Below, piece after piece: positions 34,754 to 42,684 of a stretch of DNA of 64,000 nt. The stretch is from Terriglobia bacterium (GTDB lineage Bacteria > Acidobacteriota > Terriglobia > Terriglobales > Acidobacteriaceae): NCBI GenBank assembly GCA_020073385.1, contig JAIQFH010000004.1, positions 62,001-126,000 on the forward strand, written 5' to 3'. Both the position numbers and the translations under genes were made by a program. The notes beneath the pieces were generated by a model that ran no database searches, had not been told where the DNA came from, and worked only from the letters and a program-made list of their open reading frames with translations. Numbering within the stretch: position 1 is the first letter of the stretch; each line of letters opens with the position of its first letter.

Positions 34754-36703
34754 CTAGTGGTCTTCCTTTACGGGTGCATGGACCGGGTGCTTTCCCTTCT
34801 CTTCGGCATCGACCGAGTACAGCATGAAATGATCGAAGCTGTGGCGGCGGTAGTAGCGATGTTTGCGGAAGTCGAAGTAAATTTCTGCGCTCTTTGGCAG
34901 CCAGAGGATCGTGCTCTTTTTGGGGAAGGGAACCGGGCCGTACTCGACAATCTGATGCTCGCTGAGCAGTTCAATTTCCGGCATGGGAGCGACCATCTCG
35001 GCTTCCATGCGGACGATCTGAAACTTATCGCTGGTGATCCAGGCGCGGCCCTTTAGCTTGACCGAATAAAATTGATTGCCAACCTTGTAGCTGTGCATGC
35101 GGTTGGGTCGATCATCGCGCTGGCGGAAGTGGACCAGCCAGGCTGCCTGTCCGCGCCAGTCACCCAGGCCCTCGCATTTCATCTCGAAGGAGTCTCGCAC
35201 TTCCGGGTGGAAGAGGAGAGCCAGGCCTGCGAAGCCGGTGCTCGCAATATTGTCGGGATAGTCCGAGGCTGCAACATTGTCGGCACGGTACTCGTTGATC
35301 GCGAAGTAACCAGGTTCGGACTCAGTGATGGATGCGACGTAGTTGTACTTGCGGGTTTCTGTGCGTGAGGGATTGCCGAATTCGTCGAGTGACTGATGAA
35401 GCAGATCCTCAATCGCGGCGAAGCGAGTTACATCTCCGACCAACTCCTGGGCGCGTTTGCCCGATTCCCCGATGACAATATCGGCCGGGCACGAGACGTC
35501 GGGAGCAACCGCTACTTTGGCCTCGTCGATCCCAACTGGTTGCCATGGCTTCACGGAAAACTTTGGTGGCGGTAACGCCGCTAAGGAAGCTATTCCCGGT
35601 AGTTGTGCTTCCGCGCTCGCAAGGTTTGCCACCGGTTTTGCGTTCGAACCGCGCTGATCCACTTGAGCGATTGCCTTCCGTACCTGTTCAGCAAGCGGGT
35701 GCCGCGGCGCCTGCTCCAGAAAGACATTTAGAGCCTGCCGACCCTCTGAAGATTGGCCCAAATTAAGGAGCGCCTCGCCAAGGATGAGCTGTGACGACAC
35801 GGCTGCGTTTTTACCCTTGGTGATGGAGACCTGCGCTTCGTCCCGTGCCATGGCATAATCTCGTTGATGCAAATAGGTGTAGGCGAGGAGATTGTGGGGT
35901 AGCCAGTTCTCAGCGTCAGCGAGCACCGCCTGCTCCAAGGCCGATCTTGCTACGGGGTAGTCGCTCTGTTCAAGGCTGGCCCTGCCAAGGAGAGTCAGCG
36001 CCTGGGCGTCATGCGCATTCGCGCTGGTAGATGCGTCCAGATAGTTGATGGCCCGTGCGAAGTCCTTCTTTTGAAAGTACAAGTAGCCCATCAGAAAGTT
36101 CAGATTGGCGTCGGAAGGCGCGGACTTGTAGGCTTCGTCGAGATGCTTCTCGGCATCTTTCAAGTTGCCGGATTTGAACGCTTGAACGGCATGCTTGGTC
36201 TCTTTGCGAGCCTTGGGTGACAAAGAGTTGGCGTTCACATCCAGATTCACCGCAGCGGGATCGCGGTTCAGAACGATGTCGATTTCCATCTGAACGACCG
36301 CAGGTGATATCAGCACTTCCTTGAGGACACCGAGGAATCCGACGGCGCTCACCTCAACTTCATACGTCCCATAGGGAATGTTAGTGAACATTCCCTGAGC
36401 CCGGCCGTCAGTGGTGGCCCAGAGGGCCTTCTGTGTGGTGCGGTCGACCAACCTCAGGACTGCCTGACGGTCCAGACGTGTCCCGTTGCGCTCAGCGAAC
36501 ACATTCACTGCAATAGCACCAGTGCCAGGAGCTGTCAGGTAAGTGCCGACGGTAGCCGTCCGATTTCGCAGAGAGTCCGGACCATTGATCATGAGTCCGG
36601 TTGCGGTCGGGTTTTGCCCCGCGGCGAGGGCGGACGTGAGCAGAAGCAGCAGAGTGGAGGTCTTCTGGACGAAAGCGCCGCAACTGAGACCACGGAGCAT
36701 CAT
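34754..36703 (-). CDS. Secreted TPR protein with LolA-like C-terminal domain (paralog 2)
   Basis: A 649-residue homologue of the adjacent gene with the same order of parts: signal peptide (LLLLLTSALAAGQ), carboxypeptidase-regulatory-like domain (GMFTNIPYGTYEVEVSAVGFLG), TPRs (NLNFLMGYLYFQKKDFARAINYL), linker, and LolA-like domain (STGFAGLALLFHPEVRDSF, KGRAWITSDKFQIVRMEAEM). The gap to paralog 1 is about 50 bases, so they may be co-transcribed. The C-terminal domains are far more alike than the N-termini, which suggests ongoing sequence exchange or constraint there. Function unknown. Confidence 0.8.
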   Translation of the reverse strand: MMLRGLSCGAFVQKTSTLLLLLTSALAAGQNPTATGLMINGPDSLRNRTATVGTYLTAPGTGAIAVNVFAERNGTRLDRQAVLRLVDRTTQKALWATTDGRAQGMFTNIPYGTYEVEVSAVGFLGVLKEVLISPAVVQMEIDIVLNRDPAAVNLDVNANSLSPKARKETKHAVQAFKSGNLKDAEKHLDEAYKSAPSDANLNFLMGYLYFQKKDFARAINYLDASTSANAHDAQALTLLGRASLEQSDYPVARSALEQAVLADAENWLPHNLLAYTYLHQRDYAMARDEAQVSITKGKNAAVSSQLILGEALLNLGQSSEGRQALNVFLEQAPRHPLAEQVRKAIAQVDQRGSNAKPVANLASAEAQLPGIASLAALPPPKFSVKPWQPVGIDEAKVAVAPDVSCPADIVIGESGKRAQELVGDVTRFAAIEDLLHQSLDEFGNPSRTETRKYNYVASITESEPGYFAINEYRADNVAASDYPDNIASTGFAGLALLFHPEVRDSFEMKCEGLGDWRGQAAWLVHFRQRDDRPNRMHSYKVGNQFYSVKLKGRAWITSDKFQIVRMEAEMVAPMPEIELLSEHQIVEYGPVPFPKKSTILWLPKSAEIYFDFRKHRYYRRHSFDHFMLYSVDAEEKGKHPVHAPVKEDH

Positions 36704-36773
36704 AAACCGGCCGACCAGAAGTCTGGCACAGCCTGAGAAAAGGGGTCAATGGATTAGTGCAGGCATGCCAGGT

Positions 36774-37565
36774 TTATTTCTCCCCGGTGGCCGAATGTTT
36801 TGTTTCACTGCTGGAAGATCGCTCGGTATCATCATCGTCATTGTTCTTCACAATGTACTGCACGATGACGGAGATGCGCCGGTTGGCAGGGTCGAGAGGG
36901 GCGTCTGGTTTGCGAAGGCGCTGGTCAGCGAAGCCGCGAACCTGGGTGATCTGATCGGAGTGGATTCCATTGGACTGCATGACGCGGCGTGCGGCATTGG
37001 CGCGGTCGGCGGAGAGTTCCCAATTACCATAGGTGGCCGATGGGGCATACGGTTGCGAATCGGTGTGCCGCTCAATGGACAGCTTGTTGGGAAGGCCGCT
37101 TAGCTCTTGAGCAAGGGTAATGAGCAGTTCCGCGCCATCGGAATTGAGCTTGGCACTGCCGCTATTGAAAAAAGTGCCGCTGGCGGATTCCGAAAGCTCG
37201 ATGCGCAGACCCTCGGCCGTTACCGTCATATCTATATGGCTCTTGAGCTTCTCGAAGTCCGTCATCTGCTTCATGGCGGCTTGCAACTGTTCTTTCAGCT
37301 TGGGCATGTTGTCGCGGGTGAGAACGAAGTTTTCGCCCGCACCCTGCATGTTGGAGCCAACTTTCCTGGAAGTTCCGGTCGGATCTTTGAAATATCCTCC
37401 GACTGCTTCCTGAACTTGCTTGCTGCTGTTGAGTAACCAGAGCACGATGAACAGGGCCATCATGGCGGTGACAAAATCCGCATACGCTACTTTCCATGCG
37501 CCGCCATGATGGCCGCCATGGCCGCCTTTCTTCTTGAGGATGATGATGGGGCGCGCTTTATCCAT
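36774..37565 (-). CDS. motB: Flagellar stator protein MotB-like
   Basis: A 263-residue protein with a basic, His-rich N-terminus, one membrane helix starting AWKVAYADFVTAMMALFIVLWLL (Asp30 is the ion-carrying residue), a plug/linker region and an OmpA-type peptidoglycan-binding domain (LSIERHTDSQPY, ELSADRANAARRVM, DPANRRISVIVQYI). It forms the stator with MotA, encoded immediately upstream. The family HTDSQP motif replaces the more common GHTD. No flagellar genes are in the window. Confidence 0.92.
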   Translation of the reverse strand: MDKARPIIILKKKGGHGGHHGGAWKVAYADFVTAMMALFIVLWLLNSSKQVQEAVGGYFKDPTGTSRKVGSNMQGAGENFVLTRDNMPKLKEQLQAAMKQMTDFEKLKSHIDMTVTAEGLRIELSESASGTFFNSGSAKLNSDGAELLITLAQELSGLPNKLSIERHTDSQPYAPSATYGNWELSADRANAARRVMQSNGIHSDQITQVRGFADQRLRKPDAPLDPANRRISVIVQYIVKNNDDDDTERSSSSETKHSATGEK

Positions 37566-37573
37566 AGTTCACG

Positions 37574-38476
37574 CTACGAGGCGGCGGTAGTGGCGGCAGC
37601 GGCGTCGGCAGCAGCCGCGGGAGCCGATCCTCCGCCTCGGCAGGCTTGCTCCATTTCTTTGAAAGAAGGCCGCACATGCCCGGGAACGGCGCGACGTGCT
37701 ACTTCCACCGCCATGATGGGGGCGGTGCCCTTCAAGAAAGACACGATCAGCACCCGCATGACGTAGAGGAAAGCGTGTTCTTCCTCGGCGGCCTTGGTCA
37801 TGTTGGCGGCGATGGGGCCCACCAATCCGTAACAGAGCAGGATACCTAGGAAGGTGCCTACGAGCGCGGCGGCGACCTTGTGTCCGATTTCCTCGGGAGG
37901 GCCGCCGAGGGCTCCCATGGTGATGACGACGCCGAGGACTGCGGCCACGATACCGAGACCGGGCAGGGAATCGGCCATCGTGCTAAGGGCGGTGGTCGGC
38001 TGCGTGGAGTCGTGATGATGGACTTCCATGTCAAGATCGAGCATCTGGTCCAGTTCGAAGGCATCGAATCCCGTAATCGCCATGCGCAGGGAGTCGCAGA
38101 CAAAGTCGCGCACATGGTGGTTTTTGAGGAAAGTCGGATTTTTGGATAAGACAGGACTCTTGTCGGGCTCTTCGACGTCGGCTTCGAGCGCCATCAATCC
38201 GTCTTTGCGGGCGCGATTCAGCAGGTCGTACATGGTTTTGAGGGCGTCAACGTAGACCTGCTTAGAAAATTTCGAACTGCCGAAAACAGCTCCGATACCT
38301 GCCGCGATTTTCTTGATGATGTGGAGCGGGTTGGAGATCAGCACCGTGCCTACGGCTGCGCCGCCGATGATCAGCAGTTCCGCTGGCTGGAGCAGCACGC
38401 GCAAGTTGCCGTGCTCCATGAGATAGCCGGCGACGATACAACCGAAAACGATGACGATGCCGATAATTGCGAACAT
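37574..38476 (-). CDS. motA: Flagellar stator protein MotA-like
   Basis: A 300-residue protein with four membrane helices: MFAIIGIVIVFGCIVAGYL, ELLIIGGAAVGTVLIS, LPGLGIVAAVLGVVITMG and LVGTFLGILLCYGLVGPIA. A cytoplasmic loop follows helix 2, as in MotA, and an Ala-rich tail closes it. The ATG at 38476 matches family starts; the frame extends further upstream without homology. It lies 2 bases after the PAS-GGDEF gene and 8 bases before motB, so the three form one operon. Confidence 0.92.
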   Translation of the reverse strand: MFAIIGIVIVFGCIVAGYLMEHGNLRVLLQPAELLIIGGAAVGTVLISNPLHIIKKIAAGIGAVFGSSKFSKQVYVDALKTMYDLLNRARKDGLMALEADVEEPDKSPVLSKNPTFLKNHHVRDFVCDSLRMAITGFDAFELDQMLDLDMEVHHHDSTQPTTALSTMADSLPGLGIVAAVLGVVITMGALGGPPEEIGHKVAAALVGTFLGILLCYGLVGPIAANMTKAAEEEHAFLYVMRVLIVSFLKGTAPIMAVEVARRAVPGHVRPSFKEMEQACRGGGSAPAAAADAAAATTAAS

Positions 38477-38478
38477 GG

Positions 38479-39399
38479 CTAACTCCCGGACGATGGCTTC
38501 TTTCCCGCTGCGGATGCACGAGTAAGCCATTGCGATTCCTGGTCGAGTGATTTCCGGGAGCGGTCCAGAATTGACTCGGCGGTGTCGCCAGGCTGCGGCG
38601 TGGCCTCGCCCGCGGAAACCGGCAAAGAACGCCGTTCACCCCACCACTCGATGGAGTCGTTGGCCAGCATGCGGCGCAGGCGTTCGCGCACTACAGGAAG
38701 TGCCCCCTCTCGACAGCCGTTCAAGATCACCAGGAACTCATCGTCGGCCCAACGGCCGACGATGTCTGTTCTCCACAGGTCGCTCGCGAGAGAGAGCGCG
38801 ACCACTCGCAGCAGAGACGAAGCGGCGTCGGGCCCGAAAGCGGCACGGAAGTGCTCCAGACCCTGCAGTCGAAGGCGCAGCACGGCAAACGCAACCTGCC
38901 GCTCGGTAAAAGCTGAGAGCGCCTCGCGCAAATGGGTTTTCGTTTGTGCCTGACTGGCGAGTCCGGTGACATTGTCCACGCTGCCAGGTAGAGCCTTTTC
39001 GGTGCGGTTGACATCACTTTGTTCGAGCACATCGAAAGTTTCGACGGCGCCGATGATCGAACCATGGGGGTTATGAACCGGAATAGCACGAATCCGGACC
39101 GGGACTTCGTATCCGGATTTGTGATGGAGAAATCCCGACGATTCCACAGGGTGGGCCGTTTTGATGGCGCGGGCCAGAGGGCATTCTTCGCTGCAGAACT
39201 CGCAGCCGGGCTGCTGACAGTGCAGCAGGGGTTCCCCCACGCATGAGCGGCCAATGACTTCGTGGCGAAGATGCCCGGTGATATGCTCCGCGCCATCGCT
39301 CCAGAAGACGGTTTTCTTCTGCATGTCGACGACACACACTCCGTTCAAGAGGCTTTCGAGGATGTTGCGGCAAGCTTCGAACTCGTCAAAGGCGGACAT
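38479..39399 (-). CDS. PAS domain protein with degenerate GGDEF domain
   Basis: A 306-residue soluble protein. An N-terminal PAS domain (about 8-130: NGVCVVDMQKKTVFWSDGAEHITGH) carries a Cys-rich insert CQQPGCEFCSEECP that could bind a metal or FeS centre. A GGDEF-type domain follows (about 145-290), but the signature reads RWADDEF instead of RxGGDEF, so cyclase activity is doubtful. It may bind c-di-GMP or act through protein contacts. Its place directly before motA-motB suggests a role in stator or motility control. Confidence 0.8.
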   Translation of the reverse strand: MSAFDEFEACRNILESLLNGVCVVDMQKKTVFWSDGAEHITGHLRHEVIGRSCVGEPLLHCQQPGCEFCSEECPLARAIKTAHPVESSGFLHHKSGYEVPVRIRAIPVHNPHGSIIGAVETFDVLEQSDVNRTEKALPGSVDNVTGLASQAQTKTHLREALSAFTERQVAFAVLRLRLQGLEHFRAAFGPDAASSLLRVVALSLASDLWRTDIVGRWADDEFLVILNGCREGALPVVRERLRRMLANDSIEWWGERRSLPVSAGEATPQPGDTAESILDRSRKSLDQESQWLTRASAAGKKPSSGS

Positions 39400-39766
39400 T
39401 CAGTCGGCTTCCTGGTGCTGTGGGGATCATCGGCAGAAATGGGGGGGACTTCAGGGCTTGGTGCGGCCAAGAGCGAGGTAAGTCTCTCATTGGCAGAGGG
39501 ATGCGGGGCGGGCTCGTTTTGGGCGGATATGGCACGGAAGTGCCATAGGCAGAACTCTGGGGAGCGTTTTATTTTGCTTGGTGAGCAGTTCTGGGGGAGG
39601 GCTGCCCGGGCGTCCCGGACTCGAAAGAGTTTCGGGACGCTCGTTATTTTTGAGGGACTTTTCTCTTTTGTTTCTGCTCGATTTCCCATCAGCCTCCGAC
39701 TCGCTCACAAAGTCCGCTCTTCGCGTCGTGACGAAGGATCTCGCTGGCGGCTAAACTATTGTCTCC
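39400..39766. other. 367-base intergenic region with a run of hairpins
   Basis: No gene is seen between the PAS-GGDEF start and recR. The plus strand carries three successive hairpins ending in a U-rich stretch (39529-39651), listed separately. Promoters for the divergent genes must lie here, but none is convincing by eye. Confidence 0.5.
39529..39651 (+). ncRNA. Candidate structured RNA or recR leader with terminator-like 3' hairpin
   Basis: Three elements follow one another. The first is ATGGCACGGAAGTGCCAT (39529-39546), a 7-pair stem with a GGAA tetraloop. The second is a longer stem from CAGAACT (39550-39556) and AGTTCTG (39587-39593). The third is a 30-base hairpin with arms GCGTCCCG (39610-39617) and CGGGACGC (39633-39640) plus an inner ACTC/GAGT stem, then TCGTTATTTTT. 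The last has terminator form on the plus strand although no plus-strand gene lies upstream. It could be a small RNA or an attenuator before recR. No known RNA family was recognised. Confidence 0.35.
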
Positions 39767-40366
39767 ATGTCCAAATTCGCCGAACCGATGTCGCGTCTGA
39801 TTGATGAACTTAAGAAGCTGCCGGGAGTCGGTGCCAAGAGCGCACAACGCCTGGCATTCCACATTCTTCGCTCGAGCGATGAAGATGCTGAAGCTTTGGC
39901 CGCCGCCGTGCGCGACGTAAAAGCCAATCTGCGGCTCTGTTCCGTGTGTAACAACATTACGGACGTCGATCCCTGTGCCTATTGCACGAGTCCGACGCGG
40001 AACCAACGCCTGGTTTGCGTGGTCGAGGAGCCTACCAACATCGCTGCGATAGAAAAGACGAAGCACTTCAATGGAGTCTTCCATGTGTTGCACGGCGCCA
40101 TTTCACCGCTGCACGGAGTGGGCCCGGATCAGTTGCGCATCTCAAACCTGATTTCCCGTGTTGACGCGGGGAATGTGGATGAGGTGATTCTGGCGACGAA
40201 TCCCACGGTGGAAGGAGAGGCAACTGCCGTTTATCTGGCGCAGCAGTTGAGGCGCTCAGGCGTGAAGGTTACGCGAATCGCCATGGGAATTCCAGTTGGC
40301 AGCGATATCGAGTACACAGACGAAATCACGATGCTGAAGGCCATGGAAGGCCGGCGCGAAGTGTAA
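39767..40366 (+). CDS. recR: Recombination mediator protein RecR
   Basis: A 199-residue protein with the helix-hairpin-helix [18 protein letters not shown], the zinc finger [16 protein letters not shown] and a Toprim domain ([38 protein letters not shown]), ending [15 protein letters not shown]. It works with RecF/RecO to load RecA at gaps. The usual partners dnaX and ybaB are not next to it here; the upstream region instead holds the hairpin series. Confidence 0.96.
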   Translation: MSKFAEPMSRLIDELKKLPGVGAKSAQRLAFHILRSSDEDAEALAAAVRDVKANLRLCSVCNNITDVDPCAYCTSPTRNQRLVCVVEEPTNIAAIEKTKHFNGVFHVLHGAISPLHGVGPDQLRISNLISRVDAGNVDEVILATNPTVEGEATAVYLAQQLRRSGVKVTRIAMGIPVGSDIEYTDEITMLKAMEGRREV

Positions 40367-40414
40367 TTCTTGAGGCGCGAGCTTTGAAAGCACACCTCGT
40401 CAATTTTCCGATGA

Positions 40415-42025
40415 TCAGTTCCTGGCGAGGGTGGAGAGAAATTCGCGGGCATGTGCGAGTTCAGGTCTGGTCGAGTCTCCACTAGCGCACGTTGCTACTA
40501 ACTGGCGATAGTAGATGGCTGCCTTCTCTGCGTGGTTTTCCATCTCGGCGGCGTGACCGGCGCCATAAACCGAGTTGAAGCGGTTGGGACTGACTTTCAG
40601 TTCGGTTTCATATTCCTCCAGTGCCACTTCTGGACGATTCATGTCCAGCAGAATGTCGCCCATCATTTCGTGAGCCGGAGTGTCCCCGTCAGTGGCGAAC
40701 AGGCCATGATCTTTGGCGGCAATCGGGCGGAGCAATTCCAGCGCTGCATCATTCTTGCTCTGTGCATGGTCGATCCAGGCTTGAACCACCCGGCTATCCT
40801 CATCCACAGCATTCGCGGCTCCCATTTGTTTCTTCTTTAGAAGATTCTGGTGCAGAGTCTGAATGGAGGCGAGATTCAGCTTTGCCGTCTGCAAATCGCC
40901 CAGACGCGCGGCGCCGATGGCTCGCGCCTTGTAGGTCAGAGAACTGTCTCCGTCCTCATTGTCAGTGAGCGATGGCAATGCAACTGCGTCTTTCCAGTGA
41001 TGCAGCTCCATGACATAACTGGCGGAATACTCGACCTGCGCCGAGATGTTGGGATCGAAATCCGTGTTATACATGTTGTTCATCTTGGGCAGGGTCTTTA
41101 CGTCGTCGATCACACGCCTGGCTTCTTGCTCGCGTCCTGACTGCAGGTACGCGTATACCAGGAACTCCATGGCGTGATATTGATGGCCTTCATCGCCCAT
41201 GTGGGTTGCGGCGGCACTGCGGCTGGCCGCAATCGATGCGAGATTGGAATCGGTGTCCTCCCGCCACATGCCTAAGCGGGCGAAGATGTGCGACGGCATG
41301 TGCAGCGCGTGCGGCGCCGCAGGAGCGATCTGCGCATAGCGCCGCGCGGCTGGAAGTCCCAACCCGGCCATTCCCGGAACGTCATACGTATGGATTAAGT
41401 AGTGCGCAACTCCCGGATGTTGGGGCTCAATCAAAAACAGTTTTTCCAGGATGGGAGCGGCCTGCTTTCGTTTCGCATGTGTGGGATCATCGTCGCGGTC
41501 GGATTCTTCCAGTGCGAGCGCATACAATGCGGCAGCCTCGTGATCGTCGGGATAACGGCGGTAGAGCCTTTTCATCGCTTGCAGATATTTCTCGCCGCGC
41601 TTATCGTCCTTCTTCTCGGGATGAGCGTAGATTGCTTCCTCGGCGGCGATATAGCCCCGTTCGCGCGCTGTCGGAGCGTGGAGTGATTTTGCGATCTCGA
41701 TCTCCTCCCATCCCCGCTTGCGTTGCTTATCATCTGGTCCGGCCCAGCGGCTGAAGGTCGTGGCAATTCCCCAATGAGCCATTGCACAACGCGGATCGTC
41801 TTGTGCGACTTGGCGGAATGTGGCCTCGGCTGTGTCGAAAGCGAATGAATGCAGGAGCGCGACTCCTTTTTCGAACTGTTTTTGCACCCGGGCATTGCAG
41901 GATATCGGGAAGTGGACTATGCCGAGTTGTTGCTCGGTCAGCGCATCGTGCTGATGCTGCCCGTCGACGGCTGGAGACATGGAGACATATGACAAGAGAG
42001 CAAGGAAGGGCGTTATGAAGCGCAC
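40415..42025 (-). CDS. Secreted tetratricopeptide-repeat protein
   Basis: A 536-residue protein with a signal peptide (LLSYVSMSPAVDGQ) and TPR-like helical pairs throughout (EKGVALLHSFAFDTAEATFRQVAQDDPRCAMAHWG near residues 50-85; further units to the C-terminus). Conserved HYLIHTYD, ALHMPSHIFARLGMW and HAMEFLVYAYLQ segments mark a group of exported TPR proteins frequent in environmental bacteria. No enzymatic motif is seen. It is likely a periplasmic interaction scaffold. Transcribed alone, convergent with recR. Confidence 0.72.
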   Translation of the reverse strand: MRFITPFLALLSYVSMSPAVDGQHQHDALTEQQLGIVHFPISCNARVQKQFEKGVALLHSFAFDTAEATFRQVAQDDPRCAMAHWGIATTFSRWAGPDDKQRKRGWEEIEIAKSLHAPTARERGYIAAEEAIYAHPEKKDDKRGEKYLQAMKRLYRRYPDDHEAAALYALALEESDRDDDPTHAKRKQAAPILEKLFLIEPQHPGVAHYLIHTYDVPGMAGLGLPAARRYAQIAPAAPHALHMPSHIFARLGMWREDTDSNLASIAASRSAAATHMGDEGHQYHAMEFLVYAYLQSGREQEARRVIDDVKTLPKMNNMYNTDFDPNISAQVEYSASYVMELHHWKDAVALPSLTDNEDGDSSLTYKARAIGAARLGDLQTAKLNLASIQTLHQNLLKKKQMGAANAVDEDSRVVQAWIDHAQSKNDAALELLRPIAAKDHGLFATDGDTPAHEMMGDILLDMNRPEVALEEYETELKVSPNRFNSVYGAGHAAEMENHAEKAAIYYRQLVATCASGDSTRPELAHAREFLSTLARN

Positions 42026-42076
42026 TGGATGTTCTCCCCGGGAGGTGTTTTTGAGGATTCTCGTTTTGTCAGGAGC

Positions 42077-42628
42077 CTAACACGGAACTTCTGGCTCAAG
42101 AAATCCATTCATTTCGTCTTCGGCCGGTGTCAATCCTTCGGGCAGGGTGCCGCGGTTGTATTCGGCCATGCGATTCTTCCATTTCAGGAAGTCGGTAATG
42201 CTTTGCGGCTCGATACGAACTTCTACGCGTCGCAAGCTGGATAGCAGCAGGTTCATTTCGTAGCGGAAGCCCACGGCGGTGCGCAGATTCTTCGCCGAGG
42301 GACGTAGCATCTCAATGTGCCCGCGCCGATGTTCCAGCAGACCCCAGCCGATTGGCAATTCCTCGAGTTTGATCAATGCGGGCGGCGTGAGATAGAACCG
42401 CTCGCTGCCGACGCCGCGTTCCGGCTTTTGCCGGAAGAGTTTTTCGCGGTCCGCCAGAAAGTCGGCGCGACTGATTTTGCACTCCACCAGCACTGAATGG
42501 CAGGCTTGCTTCCATCCAATCGCGTCAGGCATCTCTCCGCTGGCGCAAGCCTGCTCTGAGAGAACTACGCCGCAGCGATACGAGCGCAGCCAGCGTACCG
42601 CTTTTTCGACAAGTTGAGGGTGAGTCAT
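42077..42628 (-). CDS. Putative PD-(D/E)XK nuclease-fold protein
   Basis: A 183-residue soluble protein. The segment PDAIGWKQACHSVLVECKISRADFLADREK matches a PD-(D/E)XK core: the Asp of PDAIGW, then the E-C-K triad on a strand, then a helix. The FYLTPPALIKLEELPIGWGLL segment is typical of related restriction-like or DNA-repair nucleases. The C-terminus is helical and charged. No partner methylase is present. Nuclease activity is an inference from the motif. Confidence 0.55.
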   Translation of the reverse strand: MTHPQLVEKAVRWLRSYRCGVVLSEQACASGEMPDAIGWKQACHSVLVECKISRADFLADREKLFRQKPERGVGSERFYLTPPALIKLEELPIGWGLLEHRRGHIEMLRPSAKNLRTAVGFRYEMNLLLSSLRRVEVRIEPQSITDFLKWKNRMAEYNRGTLPEGLTPAEDEMNGFLEPEVPC

Positions 42629-42684
42629 AGCTAACTTAAATTTGTACCTCTGGAACGTGTGGCAGAGAAGTATCTGGAGGGCTT

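Noticed and set aside
39400-39766. Small SRP (4.5S) RNA sought upstream of recR
   Set aside because: The conserved asymmetric-loop and GGAA tetraloop context of SRP RNA is not present; the GGAA loop found is in an unrelated stem.
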